Below, piece by piece: positions 52,030 through 61,149 of a stretch of 64,000 nucleotides of DNA. Under the pieces are notes generated by a model, which did no database searches, was not told the DNA's origin, and was given only the letters and a program-made list of their open reading frames with translations. Source of the stretch: Oleomonas cavernae (lineage in GTDB: Bacteria; Pseudomonadota; Alphaproteobacteria; Zavarziniales; Zavarziniaceae). Every line of letters begins with the position of its first letter. Position 1 is the stretch's first letter. Both the position numbers and the translations under genes were made by a program. Where the stretch lies: NCBI RefSeq assembly GCF_003590945.1, contig NZ_QYUK01000011.1:1020001-1084000 (forward strand), read 5' to 3'.

Positions 52030-55000
52030 TCACGAGGCGTAGATGAAGTCGGATGAACTCGTGCCCATGTCGCCCAGCGGCGTGCCGATCAGGTCGACGA
52101 AATTGCCGGCGCTGAAGGTTACGCGCGTATCGGCGCCACCGTTGATCGAGGCGATGCCGCCGCCACCCGCCTGCATCTCGGCAAAGCCGTGGTAGCCGTA
52201 GGCGACGACATTGATCTGGTCGAGGCCGTCCTTGTAGTCGGCGGTGTCATGGCCGCCGCCGGGGGCGAAGACGAAATTGTCGTTGCCCGCGCCACTCAAC
52301 AGGCTGTCGTTGCCGCCGCCGCCGGCCAGCCGGTCGTCCCCGCCCAGGCCGGACAGGGTATTGGCGCCGCTGTTGCCGGTCAGCCTGTTGTTGGCGCCGT
52401 TCCCCGTGGCGTCGATGGCCGATGCGCCGTCAAGGGTCAGGTTCTCGACATGGGCGGACAGCGTGTAGGTGGCGGCCGAATGAGCAAGGTCGGTGCCGTT
52501 GCCGGAATCCTCGACGATCACGTCGCCCGTGTTGTCGACATAATAGGTATCGTTGCCCGCCCCGCCGCGCATGGTGTCGGCGCCGGCCAGGCCGTTCAGC
52601 GTGTCGTCGCCGCCCAGGCCCGACAGCGTATTGCCGGCGCTGTTGCCCGTCAGCGTATTGGCATCAGCATTGCCGGTGCCGTTGATCGACACGCCGCCGG
52701 TCAGGACCAGAGTCTCGACATTGGCCGACAGCGTATAGCTCGCCGACGAGCGGACCGTGTCGGTTCCGGCGCCGGCATCCTCGATGATCGTGTCGCCGGC
52801 GGTATCGGCATAATAGGTGTCGTTGCCGGCACTACCCCGCAGCGTGTCGGCGCCGGTCGATCCGTCCAGCGTGTCGTTGCCCGAGGTGCCGAAGATCAGG
52901 TTGCCCAGGCTGTTGCCGAAGCCGCTGGCCCCGCCCGCATTCTCCAGGGCCAGATTCTCGACATTGGCGCCCAGCGTGTAGGTGCCGAGCGTCGTCATCA
53001 CCAGGTCGGTGCCGCCGCCCGAGAACTCGATGACCACATCGCCCCCGTTGTCGACATGGTATATCTCGTTGCCCGCCCCGCCCTGCATGGTGTCGGCGCC
53101 GGCCCCCCCGTCCAGCGTGTCATTGCCGACCCCGCCGGTGATCGTGTTGTTCAGGGTGTTGCCCGTGCCGGCACCGCCGCCGGCCGTGCTGACGACAAGG
53201 TTCTCGACATTGGCGCCGAGCGTGTAGCTGCCGGCCGTGCTGTTGACCGTGTCGGTGCCGCCGCCCGAAGCCTCGGTCACCACATCGCCGGCGTCGTCGA
53301 CAAAATAGTGATCGTCGCCACTACCGCCCACCAGCGTGTCCTGTCCCGCCCCGCCGTTCAGGGTGTTGGCGGCGGCATTGCCGAACAGCGTGTTGGCATC
53401 GGCGCTCCCGGTGCCGTTGAGGGGCGAGGCGCCGGTCAGGATCAGGGTCTCGACATTGGCCGACAGCGTGTAGCTGACGGAGGAGCGGACCGTGTCGATG
53501 CCGCCGCTTGCGTCCTCGTTGATCACATCGCCAGTGTTGTCGACATAGTAGGTGTCGCTGCCGGTGCCGCCCCGCAGCGTGTCGGCGCCGCTCGATCCGT
53601 CCAGCGTGTCGTTGCCCGAGGCACCGAAGATCAGGTTGTTCAAGCTGTTGCCAAAGCCGCTCGCCCCGGCGGCATTCTCCAGGGCCAGATTCTCGATATT
53701 GGCGCCCAGCGTGTAGCTGCCCAGGCTGGTCTGGACAAGGTCGGTACCCTGGCCGGCCAGTTCGATCACCGCGTCGCCCAGATTGTCCACATGGAATATG
53801 TCGTTGCCCAGCCAGCCCCGCAGGGTATCGGCGCCGGTGCCGCCGTCCAGCGTATCGGCACCATCGCCGCCAACGATCGTATTGTTGAGCGCGTTGCCGG
53901 TGCCCGTCGCGCCGGCCGCGCGGGTCAGGGACAGGTTCTCGAGATTGGCGCCGAGGACATAGTTGGCGAGGCTGGTGGCGACCGTGTCGACGCCGCCGCC
54001 GGCGGCCTCCGTCACCACGTCGCCGGCATCGTCGACCATATAGGAATCATCGCCGCCGCCGCCCGTCATCGTGTCGTGGCCGAGCCCGCCGTCCAGCGTA
54101 TCGTTGCCGTCGAGACCGCCCAGCGTGTCGTTGCCGTCGCTGCCGGTGATGTGGTTGTCCAACTCGTTGCCCGTACCCGTGGCGTCGGCCGGCGTGCCGG
54201 CGAAATCGAACACCAGGTTTTCCAGGTTGGCGCCCAGGGTATAGGCGGCCAGGCCGGTGACGACGGTGTCGGCGGCATTCGCGGCCTGGGAGATCGATGC
54301 CGTTACAACATCGCCGATGTTGTCGACATGGTAGGTGCAGTTCCCGGCACCGCCGTACATCTTGTCGCGGCCGGTGCCGCCGTCGAGGATGCCGCCGTCC
54401 ATGCCTGTCACGCTCAGCGTGTCGTTGCCGTCGTCGCCATGCAGTTCGACGATGAAGGCATCGACCGACTCGATCGTGTCGTTGCCTGCCAGTCCGTGGA
54501 CGGTCAGGCCCGACGAGCCTTGGGCGGTAATGTGGTTGTTCAGGCTATTGCCGGTGGCATCGATCGGGGATTCCGAAGCGCCCGAGGGCAGGTCGAGGTT
54601 TTCGATATTGTCGCCGAGGGTGATGACGGGAAACTGCTCGTAAAACAGGATGACGACCTTGTCGGTGCCTTCGCCCGCAAGCTCCACGGCGCTGTCGGCC
54701 GCGTCGTCGATGTAGTAGGTGTCGTTGCCGCTGCCGCCCTGCATGGCGTCGCCGCCAAAGCCGCCGTCCAACGTGTCGTTGCCGTCGCCCCCGGCCAGCG
54801 TGTCGGCCCCTGCGGCCCCGATGATCGTATTGGCCAGTGTATTGCCGGTGCCGGCAGCGCCGGCGGCGCGGGTCAAGGTCAGGTTCTCGACATTGGCGCC
54901 CAGCGCATAGGCCGAAAGGCTGGTGATGACGATGTCGGTGCCCTTGCCCGATGCTTCGACGACACTGTCCCCGGCATCGTCGAGGAAATAGGTGTCGTTG

Positions 55001-55413
55001 CCGGCACCGCCCTGCATGGCATCGGCCCCGGCCTTGCCGTCCAGCAGGTCGTCGCCCGCTGAACCGACAAGCAGGTTGGCCAGGGTATTGCCGGTCCCGG
55101 TGGCGCCCGTCGCCAGTGTCAGGGTCAAATTCTCGACATAGCTGCCCAGGGTATAGGCCGCGAGGCCGGTGACGACCGTGTCGACATCGGTGCTGTCGCT
55201 GCTGATTTCCCGAACCGTGTCGCCGATGTCGTCGAGGTAATAGGTATCGTTGCCCGCGCCGCCGACCATGCGATCGGCGCCGGTGCCGCCGTCGAGACTG
55301 TCGGCCCCCGCATTGCCCACCAGCGTGTCGTCGCCGCCCAGGCCGCTGATCGTATCGGCGTCGGCCGTCCCGTTCAGGGTTTCGGCATTTGCCGTCCCGT
55401 TGATAGTGCTCAT
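52030..55413 (-). CDS. Giant RTX calcium-binding exoprotein
   Basis: This 1127-residue protein is built of about a dozen tandem units of about 85 residues. Each has RTX nonapeptides (GGTGADRMVGGAGNDTYY, GGDGNDTLDGG), a segment VTEASGGGTDTV, and YTLGANVENLTLT with a GTGN-x-L-x-N turn. The first residues MSTINGTANAETLNGT lack a Sec signal; the C-terminus GTSSSDFIYAS fits a type I secretion signal. No enzyme domain is found. The repeats are also strong at DNA level (units of about 250-280 bases), so copy number may vary by recombination. Role: secreted matrix, S-layer-like or adhesion protein. Confidence 0.9.
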   Translation of the reverse strand: MSTINGTANAETLNGTADADTISGLGGDDTLVGNAGADSLDGGTGADRMVGGAGNDTYYLDDIGDTVREISSDSTDVDTVVTGLAAYTLGSYVENLTLTLATGATGTGNTLANLLVGSAGDDLLDGKAGADAMQGGAGNDTYFLDDAGDSVVEASGKGTDIVITSLSAYALGANVENLTLTRAAGAAGTGNTLANTIIGAAGADTLAGGDGNDTLDGGFGGDAMQGGSGNDTYYIDDAADSAVELAGEGTDKVVILFYEQFPVITLGDNIENLDLPSGASESPIDATGNSLNNHITAQGSSGLTVHGLAGNDTIESVDAFIVELHGDDGNDTLSVTGMDGGILDGGTGRDKMYGGAGNCTYHVDNIGDVVTASISQAANAADTVVTGLAAYTLGANLENLVFDFAGTPADATGTGNELDNHITGSDGNDTLGGLDGNDTLDGGLGHDTMTGGGGDDSYMVDDAGDVVTEAAGGGVDTVATSLANYVLGANLENLSLTRAAGATGTGNALNNTIVGGDGADTLDGGTGADTLRGWLGNDIFHVDNLGDAVIELAGQGTDLVQTSLGSYTLGANIENLALENAAGASGFGNSLNNLIFGASGNDTLDGSSGADTLRGGTGSDTYYVDNTGDVINEDASGGIDTVRSSVSYTLSANVETLILTGASPLNGTGSADANTLFGNAAANTLNGGAGQDTLVGGSGDDHYFVDDAGDVVTEASGGGTDTVNSTAGSYTLGANVENLVVSTAGGGAGTGNTLNNTITGGVGNDTLDGGAGADTMQGGAGNEIYHVDNGGDVVIEFSGGGTDLVMTTLGTYTLGANVENLALENAGGASGFGNSLGNLIFGTSGNDTLDGSTGADTLRGSAGNDTYYADTAGDTIIEDAGAGTDTVRSSASYTLSANVETLVLTGGVSINGTGNADANTLTGNSAGNTLSGLGGDDTLNGLAGADTMRGGAGNDTYYVDNTGDVIVEDSGNGTDLAHSAATYTLSAHVENLTLDGASAIDATGNGANNRLTGNSGANTLSGLGGDDRLAGGGGNDSLLSGAGNDNFVFAPGGGHDTADYKDGLDQINVVAYGYHGFAEMQAGGGGIASINGGADTRVTFSAGNFVDLIGTPLGDMGTSSSDFIYAS

Positions 55414-55659
55414 CGCTCAGGCCTCGCGGGTTGGAGAGGACAAGACATGAGAAAGGCCCCCGGCGCGCCGCTTGGCATCGCCCAGGCCATGGGAAGGGGC
55501 GGGCCTTTGCCGGCCGCGCCCAAAAACTCAAGATCGCCACTGCTGGCCCCCGATCCGTCTGCCCCCGCTAACGGACCTGTGGCATTATGGCCACAGGTCT
55601 GCGAAAGCGCAAGGGAGGCCGAATCCCGGCTTGCCCCGGCCGTCATGCCCGTCGGCAGA

Positions 55660-57867
55660 TCAGCGGGAGCGCAGGCCTTGCCGCAGGATCGGCGACGCTG
55701 CCCGCTGCAAGGTCGCCAGCAACTCGGTCGTCGATACGGGCTTGCTGCAGAATTCGACGTTCACGGCCGGGCCGACGATGCCCGCTTCGTCCAGGGTCTG
55801 GCTGTCGGCATTGGCGGACCACAAGACGATCGGGACGAGATTTCCCTGTTCGCGCAGGCGGCGGATCAGTTCCGGCCCCCGTATGCCGGGCATCAGGTCG
55901 TCGGTCAGCACGACATCGATGGCGCCGGGCCGGTTGCGCAGCACGGCAAGGCCCGACTCGCCGTCGTTGGCGAATTCGACGTGATGGCCGGCCCGCGTCA
56001 GGGCCTCCCCCGCGGCCTCCGACAGGTACTTGTCGTCGTCGACGAGCAGGACACGCAGCGCCTGCGGTGCCGTTTCGGCCTCGGGCGCCGCGGCCGGCTG
56101 GGTTGCTTCGCCCTTGGCGAGCGGCAGCAGGAGTTCGAAGCGGGTGCCTTTGCCGGGCGTGCTCCAGACGGCGATCTCGCCGCCGTGGGCGGTGACGATG
56201 CCGTGGACCACCGCCAGGCCCAGGCCGGTGCCCGAGCCTTCGGGCTTGGTCGTGAACAGCGGTTCGAAGATCTTGACCAACTGGCTCTCGGGGATGCCGC
56301 AGCCATCGTCTTCGACAACCAGCCTGATGTAGCGCCGATCGGCCTGGCGCGATCCCAGGCGAACCGGCGCATCGGTGGAAAAATCCTGTGGGCCGGCGAT
56401 CTGGATGCGTATCTGCCCGCGGCCGCCGCCCAGGGCGTCTCGTGCGTTCACACCCAGGTTCATCAGCACCTGGATCAATTGATCTGCCGGCATGTCCACC
56501 TTCAGGTCCGACGCCGTCCCGGTCACCGACAAGGTCATGCCCTTGGGCAGGGCGCCGATCAGCAGGCCGGCCGCCTCGTCGACGGCCGCGGCAAGATTGC
56601 AGGTCTCGGCGCCGCCGCCGCGGCGCGGGCGTGCAAAGCCCATGATGCGATCCACCAGGTTCTGGCCCCGCCGGACACCCGTCAGAATCTGGCCGGCGAA
56701 GCGCCGCGCCGATGCTTCCCCACCGGCCGCGTCCTCGATGATTTCGGCATAGCCCTGGATCGAGCCCAGGACATTGTTGAAATCATGGGCAAAGCCGCTG
56801 GCCAGGCGTCCGATCGCCTCCATTTTCTGCGCCACCACGAGCCGTTCTTCCAGCCGACGCCGGGTTTCCGCATCGGCACGCTGGCGCGTGACATCACGGC
56901 TGATGCACAGCATGCCGCCGTCGTCGAGCAGGGTGACGCTCATATCCTGGTCGATGGTGTCGCCGTTCAGGGTCTGACCCACGGCGTGGCCGTGCCAGTG
57001 ATTGCGCGCCTCCAGTTCCGGCATGATTTCCTGCATCAGCCGTTCGTGCTCGGCCGGCGAGTACAGGGTGGTCCAGGCCTTGCCGAGGACGGCCTGCGAC
57101 GAGGGGATGCCGAACATCTCCAGATGGGCGCGATTCATGGCGGTGAAGCAGCCGTTGGGATCGGTGAGCGCGATCGCGTCGCTGGAGGCGGCGATGGCGA
57201 GGCTCAGCCGGTTCGCATCCGCCTTCGCGGCCCTGGCTTCGCGATAGAGGCCGCTGGCCCGGCGCGCCTGGATCATCGCCAGCGCGATGAAGCACAGGCC
57301 CAGCACGAACAGGGCCGACAGGTAGATGATCATTTCGGCGGCGATCTGAACGAGGGCGCCGCGATTGTAGACGTATTGGTCCTGCATCTGGGTGTAGCGG
57401 ACCAGTTCGCGAATGCCGTTTTCTTCGCCGGCCAGCGACTGGCGGATGATTTGCGGGGCATCGGCCGGCATCCGCGTCGACGTCCCGTCCAGGCCCAGCC
57501 GCCGGTCCGTCGCCTCGAGGGCGGCGCGCAGCTTCTTCAGGGTTTCCGTGACGCCGGGGATCTGGCGCACGCCTTCGGCATCGACACCGGTCTCGAGGAT
57601 GATCAGGCGGCTCCAGAAGATGTCGTAGCGTTCGCCCAGCGCGTCATAGCGCGCGGGCGTGCGATCGATTTCGGCCCACAGGTCGGCCACCAGCAGGCGG
57701 TCGTATTCCTGTTGCAACTGGACTGCGGCCCAGCTTCCGGTGCGGTAGGTGTTGCCGATAAGCTGGCGCGTCTCGACGAGACGGGCGACCACATAGGTGG
57801 ACGCCGCGATATAGATCGCGGCGATGACGGTGGTGGCGATCCAAAGCCAGCGGCTTCGCCGGGGCAT
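55660..57867 (-). CDS. Hybrid sensor histidine kinase
   Basis: This 735-residue membrane kinase has two membrane helices (about residues 8-28 and 178-198) with a 150-residue helical periplasmic domain between. A PAS domain follows (about 215-325, SLAIAASSDAIALTDPNGCF), then HisKA with His361 in GFAHDFNN, an ATPase (NLGVNARDAL, EDDGCGIPE, GSGTGLGLAVVHG) and a C-terminal receiver (VLLVDDDKYLS, VVLTDDLMPG). The ATG is 2 bases after the small exported-protein stop. It is last of a three-gene operon with a response regulator-EAL protein, so it probably feeds a c-di-GMP output. Confidence 0.92.
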   Translation of the reverse strand: MPRRSRWLWIATTVIAAIYIAASTYVVARLVETRQLIGNTYRTGSWAAVQLQQEYDRLLVADLWAEIDRTPARYDALGERYDIFWSRLIILETGVDAEGVRQIPGVTETLKKLRAALEATDRRLGLDGTSTRMPADAPQIIRQSLAGEENGIRELVRYTQMQDQYVYNRGALVQIAAEMIIYLSALFVLGLCFIALAMIQARRASGLYREARAAKADANRLSLAIAASSDAIALTDPNGCFTAMNRAHLEMFGIPSSQAVLGKAWTTLYSPAEHERLMQEIMPELEARNHWHGHAVGQTLNGDTIDQDMSVTLLDDGGMLCISRDVTRQRADAETRRRLEERLVVAQKMEAIGRLASGFAHDFNNVLGSIQGYAEIIEDAAGGEASARRFAGQILTGVRRGQNLVDRIMGFARPRRGGGAETCNLAAAVDEAAGLLIGALPKGMTLSVTGTASDLKVDMPADQLIQVLMNLGVNARDALGGGRGQIRIQIAGPQDFSTDAPVRLGSRQADRRYIRLVVEDDGCGIPESQLVKIFEPLFTTKPEGSGTGLGLAVVHGIVTAHGGEIAVWSTPGKGTRFELLLPLAKGEATQPAAAPEAETAPQALRVLLVDDDKYLSEAAGEALTRAGHHVEFANDGESGLAVLRNRPGAIDVVLTDDLMPGIRGPELIRRLREQGNLVPIVLWSANADSQTLDEAGIVGPAVNVEFCSKPVSTTELLATLQRAASPILRQGLRSR

Positions 57868-57869
57868 TG

Positions 57870-58361
57870 TCAGGTTACGGCCACGGTTTTCACCTGCCAG
57901 ATCAGCCGGTCGTGGACCTTGGGCACGTTCAGCTCCGGCCGCTGCGACAGCGGATAGATCAGCCACAGCGGGCCCTTGTTGCGGACGGACAGGAGCTTGC
58001 CGTCCTGGCGCATCGCCAGGATCGGCCCGTAGGCGGCGAGATCGCTCATCGGCACGTCGACCGTGTAGTCGTTCAGTGCCGTCAGCCTGAGCTGCGTGCC
58101 GGCGGTGGCGTTGGCGGCTTCCAGCACGGCCTGCATGGTCGGGCCGCCGAAGTCCGACATGCCCTCGGTAAACGGCGTCATGGTGGCGATCGTGGCCTGG
58201 GGGAGGGCTTCGAGGGCGGCCCTGTCGAATGCGGTCGCCGCCCCGGCGGCGTTGGCAACAGTGAGCAAAGCTTGCTCGGCGGCAAGGCCGCGGCCGGCAC
58301 GGGCGGCCAGGAGTGCGCCGGCCGCGATCGCCATCAGGTGGCGGCGGGTGGTGTCTTGCAT
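57870..58361 (-). CDS. Exported molybdopterin-oxidoreductase-like domain protein, no cysteine
   Basis: This 163-residue protein has a signal peptide (RRHLMAIAAGALLAARAGRGLAA; the double arginine suggests Tat export). The mature part resembles the small oxidoreductase molybdopterin-binding fold (LEALPQATI, TPFTEGMSDFGGPTMQAVLEA in part, LTALNDYTVDVPMSDL, GKLLSVRNKGPLWLIYPL). It has no cysteine at all, so the usual Mo-ligating residue is missing and it is probably a non-catalytic sensor. Its start overlaps the response regulator-EAL gene by 28 bases and it lies upstream of the kinase, so it may present a ligand to the kinase periplasmic domain. Confidence 0.75.
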   Translation of the reverse strand: MQDTTRRHLMAIAAGALLAARAGRGLAAEQALLTVANAAGAATAFDRAALEALPQATIATMTPFTEGMSDFGGPTMQAVLEAANATAGTQLRLTALNDYTVDVPMSDLAAYGPILAMRQDGKLLSVRNKGPLWLIYPLSQRPELNVPKVHDRLIWQVKTVAVT

Positions 58362-59557
58362 GGGATGTCGATCGCTCCGGATTTCAGCAGGTTGCCAAAG
58401 GTCGCGGCGTCCACGGCCTTGCCGAACAGGTAACCCTGGCCGCGGTCGCAGCCCATCTGCGCCAGGGCGGCACAGGTGGCTTCGTCCTCGATCCCTTCGG
58501 CGACGCACAGGAGGCCCAGATTGTGAGCGAGGTCGATCGTCGTCTTGACGATCACGCGGGCGTCCCGGTCGTTGCCGATGCGCTGGACGAACGAACGATC
58601 GATCTTCAGCTCGCAGAACGGCATCGCATGGAGCACGGAAAGCGACGAGAACCCGGTGCCGAAATCGTCGAGCGACAGGTCGAAGCCCTTGATCCGCAGC
58701 CAGGTCAGGGCGCGCAGGGATGCACCGGTGTTCGACATGGCGGTCTGTTCGGTTACTTCAAAGCTGATCCATTTGGGATCGACGCTGCGGGCATTCAGGA
58801 TGCTGGCGGCGGTCAGGCCGAAGTCGGGATCGGAGGCATTGACGGCGGCCAGGTTGACCGAGATTTTGCACGGCGAGATGCCGGACTCCCGCCAGTGCTC
58901 GATGGCTTTTGCCGTGTCGGCGAGGATGCGCTCGGTCAGCGAGCACCAAAGGCCTGCTCGCTCCACGATCGGCAGGAAGCCGCCCGGCAGCCCGACCGCG
59001 CCGGAAAAGGGTACTCTGCGGGCCAGGGCTTCGGCGCCCACGATCTTGCCCGTGGCCAGATCGACCTGGACCTGGAAATAGGGCCGAATGATGCCGTTCT
59101 TGATGTCGGCCGCGACCGAACTGGCGTCGGGATCATCGGGCACGGCGACGGAGGCCCGGATCGCGGCGGAGAGCATCGAAAGCGAGAAGGGTTTGTGGAA
59201 GATGCCGGGAATGCTCAAGCCCAGCGTCTCGCCGTGACGCCTGGCCGCGCCGATGACCCGCTCGTCCGATCCGCTCATCAGGAAGACCGGCCCGCGAAAC
59301 CTCAATTTCGCGAGGAGTTCCGAAGCCTGAAGGCCGTCATGGCACCCCAGGTTGAGATCCACCACCACCGCCGCCGGAAGGGCCCGGCGGCAGGCTGCCT
59401 CCAATTCGCCCAGGGTGGGGGCGGTGATGACATTGAAACCGTCACGCTCCAGCCTGATCCGCAGCACCTGCGCAATATCGGGGTCGTCATCCAGGACGAT
59501 GACGGCGGGCCGGCGCAGGTGATGATCCGTTGGCGGTGTCTGCATGATCGAGCCCAT
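58334..59557 (-). CDS. Response regulator with EAL c-di-GMP phosphodiesterase domain
   Basis: This 407-residue protein has a receiver domain (AVIVLDDDPDIAQVLRIRL, phospho-acceptor in VVVDLNLG, residues about 17-135) fused to an EAL domain. The active-site set is largely intact: AEALARR, SVNLAA, ISFEVTEQ, LDDFGTGFSSL, LKIDRSF, CVAEGIED, GYLFGKA. It should hydrolyse c-di-GMP when phosphorylated by the kinase encoded two genes downstream, and so favour motility. The ATG at 59557 is the first plausible start. The 166-base gap upstream should hold the operon promoter. Confidence 0.92.
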   Translation of the reverse strand: MGSIMQTPPTDHHLRRPAVIVLDDDPDIAQVLRIRLERDGFNVITAPTLGELEAACRRALPAAVVVDLNLGCHDGLQASELLAKLRFRGPVFLMSGSDERVIGAARRHGETLGLSIPGIFHKPFSLSMLSAAIRASVAVPDDPDASSVAADIKNGIIRPYFQVQVDLATGKIVGAEALARRVPFSGAVGLPGGFLPIVERAGLWCSLTERILADTAKAIEHWRESGISPCKISVNLAAVNASDPDFGLTAASILNARSVDPKWISFEVTEQTAMSNTGASLRALTWLRIKGFDLSLDDFGTGFSSLSVLHAMPFCELKIDRSFVQRIGNDRDARVIVKTTIDLAHNLGLLCVAEGIEDEATCAALAQMGCDRGQGYLFGKAVDAATFGNLLKSGAIDIPCKTPPAAT

Positions 59558-59723
59558 TGTCGAGCGAGTATATTAATGATTGGTATCCAAGGGGTTTGAT
59601 GTGTATCAACGCGAGCACCGGCGCGGCGTTCTGCCCCTAGGGCAGCGGCCTTCGGGTCCAGGCGCGCCGCCGCCGCTCGGCCATTGCCGTCGCGGCTGCC
59701 AAGGCTAATCAATAGGCGCTTAG

Positions 59724-60200
59724 CGATCTGTTAAGGCCGAGGCCAAGCGCCTGGTCCTGAACGGGCTGCAACTGACGATCACCGATTTCGTCGCCGAGGT
59801 GCATGACACCCACCACCCGATCGCGGTCGAGCTCTACTACGAGGACCAGAAGAAGACGGCCAAGCTGCGGGCGGGCCATTTCCTCGAGCACCGGGTGCCC
59901 AAATACATGGGCTATTTCGAGCGCGTGCTGGCCCGGAACCCCAAGAGCGACAGCCACATATTCGGCAAGTCGCTGACCTATGTGGACCTGTCGCTGTTCC
60001 AGGTGGTGGAAGGGCTGCACTATGCCTTCCCCCGCGCCATGAAGAATTTCGCCGAGCACTATCCAGGACTGTCGGCCCTGCGCGAACTGGTCCGCAGCCG
60101 CCCGAACATCGCACGTTACCTGGCCTCGAGCCGGCGCATCCCCTTCAACGAGTCCGGCATCTTCCGCCACTACCCCGAACTGGACCGCCCGGCACCCTAG
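59724..60200 (+). pseudogene. 5'-truncated glutathione S-transferase remnant
   Basis: The frame from 59724, following TAG at 59721, encodes the C-terminal helical domain only: LQLTITDFVAEVHDTHHP, YYEDQK, VPKYMGYFERVLARN, YVDLSLFQVVEGLHYAFP, YLASSRRIPFNE and FRHYPELD, all typical of one bacterial GST group. The N-terminal thioredoxin-like domain, which binds glutathione, is missing and is not seen in another frame upstream. A GTG at 59799 could start a 133-residue product, but it would not be active. It is a deletion relic; a 78-bp repeat lies 49 bases downstream. Confidence 0.8.
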
Positions 60201-60248
60201 GGGATCGAATCCAAGGCTCGATACCCGTGGAGGCATCCGGGCTATCGA

Positions 60249-60326
60249 GTCATCCCGGCGAAGGCCGGGATCCATTGCAACATCGCGCGCTACCCCAGAA
60301 TGGATCCCGGCCTTCGCCGGGATGAC
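60249..60326 (+). repeat. 78-bp dispersed palindromic repeat, copy 3
   Basis: Same length and arms as copies at 617-694 and 4046-4123, with compensating base changes in the arms (atcccgg with ccgggat) that keep pairing, and a centre in the orientation of copy 2. Confidence 0.9.
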
Positions 60327-60382
60327 GACGGGGTGAGATCAGGAGGCTCACAGACCGGGAGCCAAACGTTGGATTTTGTCCC

Positions 60383-61081
60383 CTAGGCCCGGGGGCCGAT
60401 CAGCCAGCCGAAGGCACGGCGCAGGAAGGCGGGGGCATCCTTCTCGACCGGTGCCCCGTGGGCCATCAGCACCTTCTCGGCGGGCCATGCGAGAAGGTGC
60501 TTCAGCGCGTCACGCGCGGGGCGGCGGTTGGTGAAGGCGAGGCGGAACTTGCGCGGCACCGACGGCTCGGGGCCCACCATGAGGTCCAGTTTCGCCACGA
60601 CGGCCCGCCAGCCCGAGAGCAGGTTGGCTGGTATCTGCTGGATCAGGTCGGTGAAGAGCACGGTGCCGCTCTTGGTGTGAAAGAACACCACCTCGGTCGT
60701 GATCAGGTTGCCGCGCATCAGGACCTGGTCGATCTCGCCGGTCCAATCCGGGTCCGTCGCATCGCCGAGGTCGGCATCGAAGGCGATGTCCTGGCGCTTC
60801 TTGCGCAGTCCCGGCGGGGCGTGGAGCCTGGCGGCCGGATAGGCGCGCTGCCATTCCGGCAGAAACAGGTGGTGAAGCGAATTGGGCGCAACGATGTGCC
60901 GCACCTCGCCGAGTGCATCCACTTCTACCCGCAGGGCGTCGGTAAGCCGGGTCGGCGACCAGATGAACAGGCCCCGGTCCGCGAGCCTTATGACGGCCAT
61001 TCGCGTCGGATAGTGAAACCCGGCGACCGCGACCTGCGGTCCGTCCGCAATCCAGATCTCGTGACCGAATTCCTTCAGCAT
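60383..61081 (-). CDS. DUF4336-type metallo-beta-lactamase-like protein
   Basis: This 232-residue cytoplasmic protein has the segments IWIADGPQVAVAGFHYPTRM, NSLHHLFLPEWQRAYP, and LPANLLSGW-like and EKVLMAHGAPV segments seen in DUF4336 proteins, which are degenerate relatives of the metallo-beta-lactamase fold (HH and H residues remain). Function is unknown. It converges with the GST relic and diverges from nothing; fliP lies on the same strand upstream. Confidence 0.75.
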   Translation of the reverse strand: MLKEFGHEIWIADGPQVAVAGFHYPTRMAVIRLADRGLFIWSPTRLTDALRVEVDALGEVRHIVAPNSLHHLFLPEWQRAYPAARLHAPPGLRKKRQDIAFDADLGDATDPDWTGEIDQVLMRGNLITTEVVFFHTKSGTVLFTDLIQQIPANLLSGWRAVVAKLDLMVGPEPSVPRKFRLAFTNRRPARDALKHLLAWPAEKVLMAHGAPVEKDAPAFLRRAFGWLIGPRA

Positions 61082-61149
61082 GGCCGATCCAGCGTTGCCG
61101 GTGCTGATGGACAGTTAACCGCCCCGGGCCGTACTGGCAAGATTGGTTG

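Noticed and set aside
52189-55062. 957-codon open frame on the plus strand opposite the giant RTX gene
   Set aside because: Its composition (Val/Gly/Ala/Asp in monotonous runs) mirrors the RTX repeats on the other strand; no start signal or family features.
52030-55413. Regularly spaced repeats that could be taken for a CRISPR array
   Set aside because: The repeats are within one open frame, have RTX codon patterns and period of about 250-280 bases, unlike CRISPR.
55447-57957. 836-codon plus-strand frame opposite the hybrid kinase
   Set aside because: The minus strand carries every kinase and receiver motif; the plus-strand frame is a shadow.
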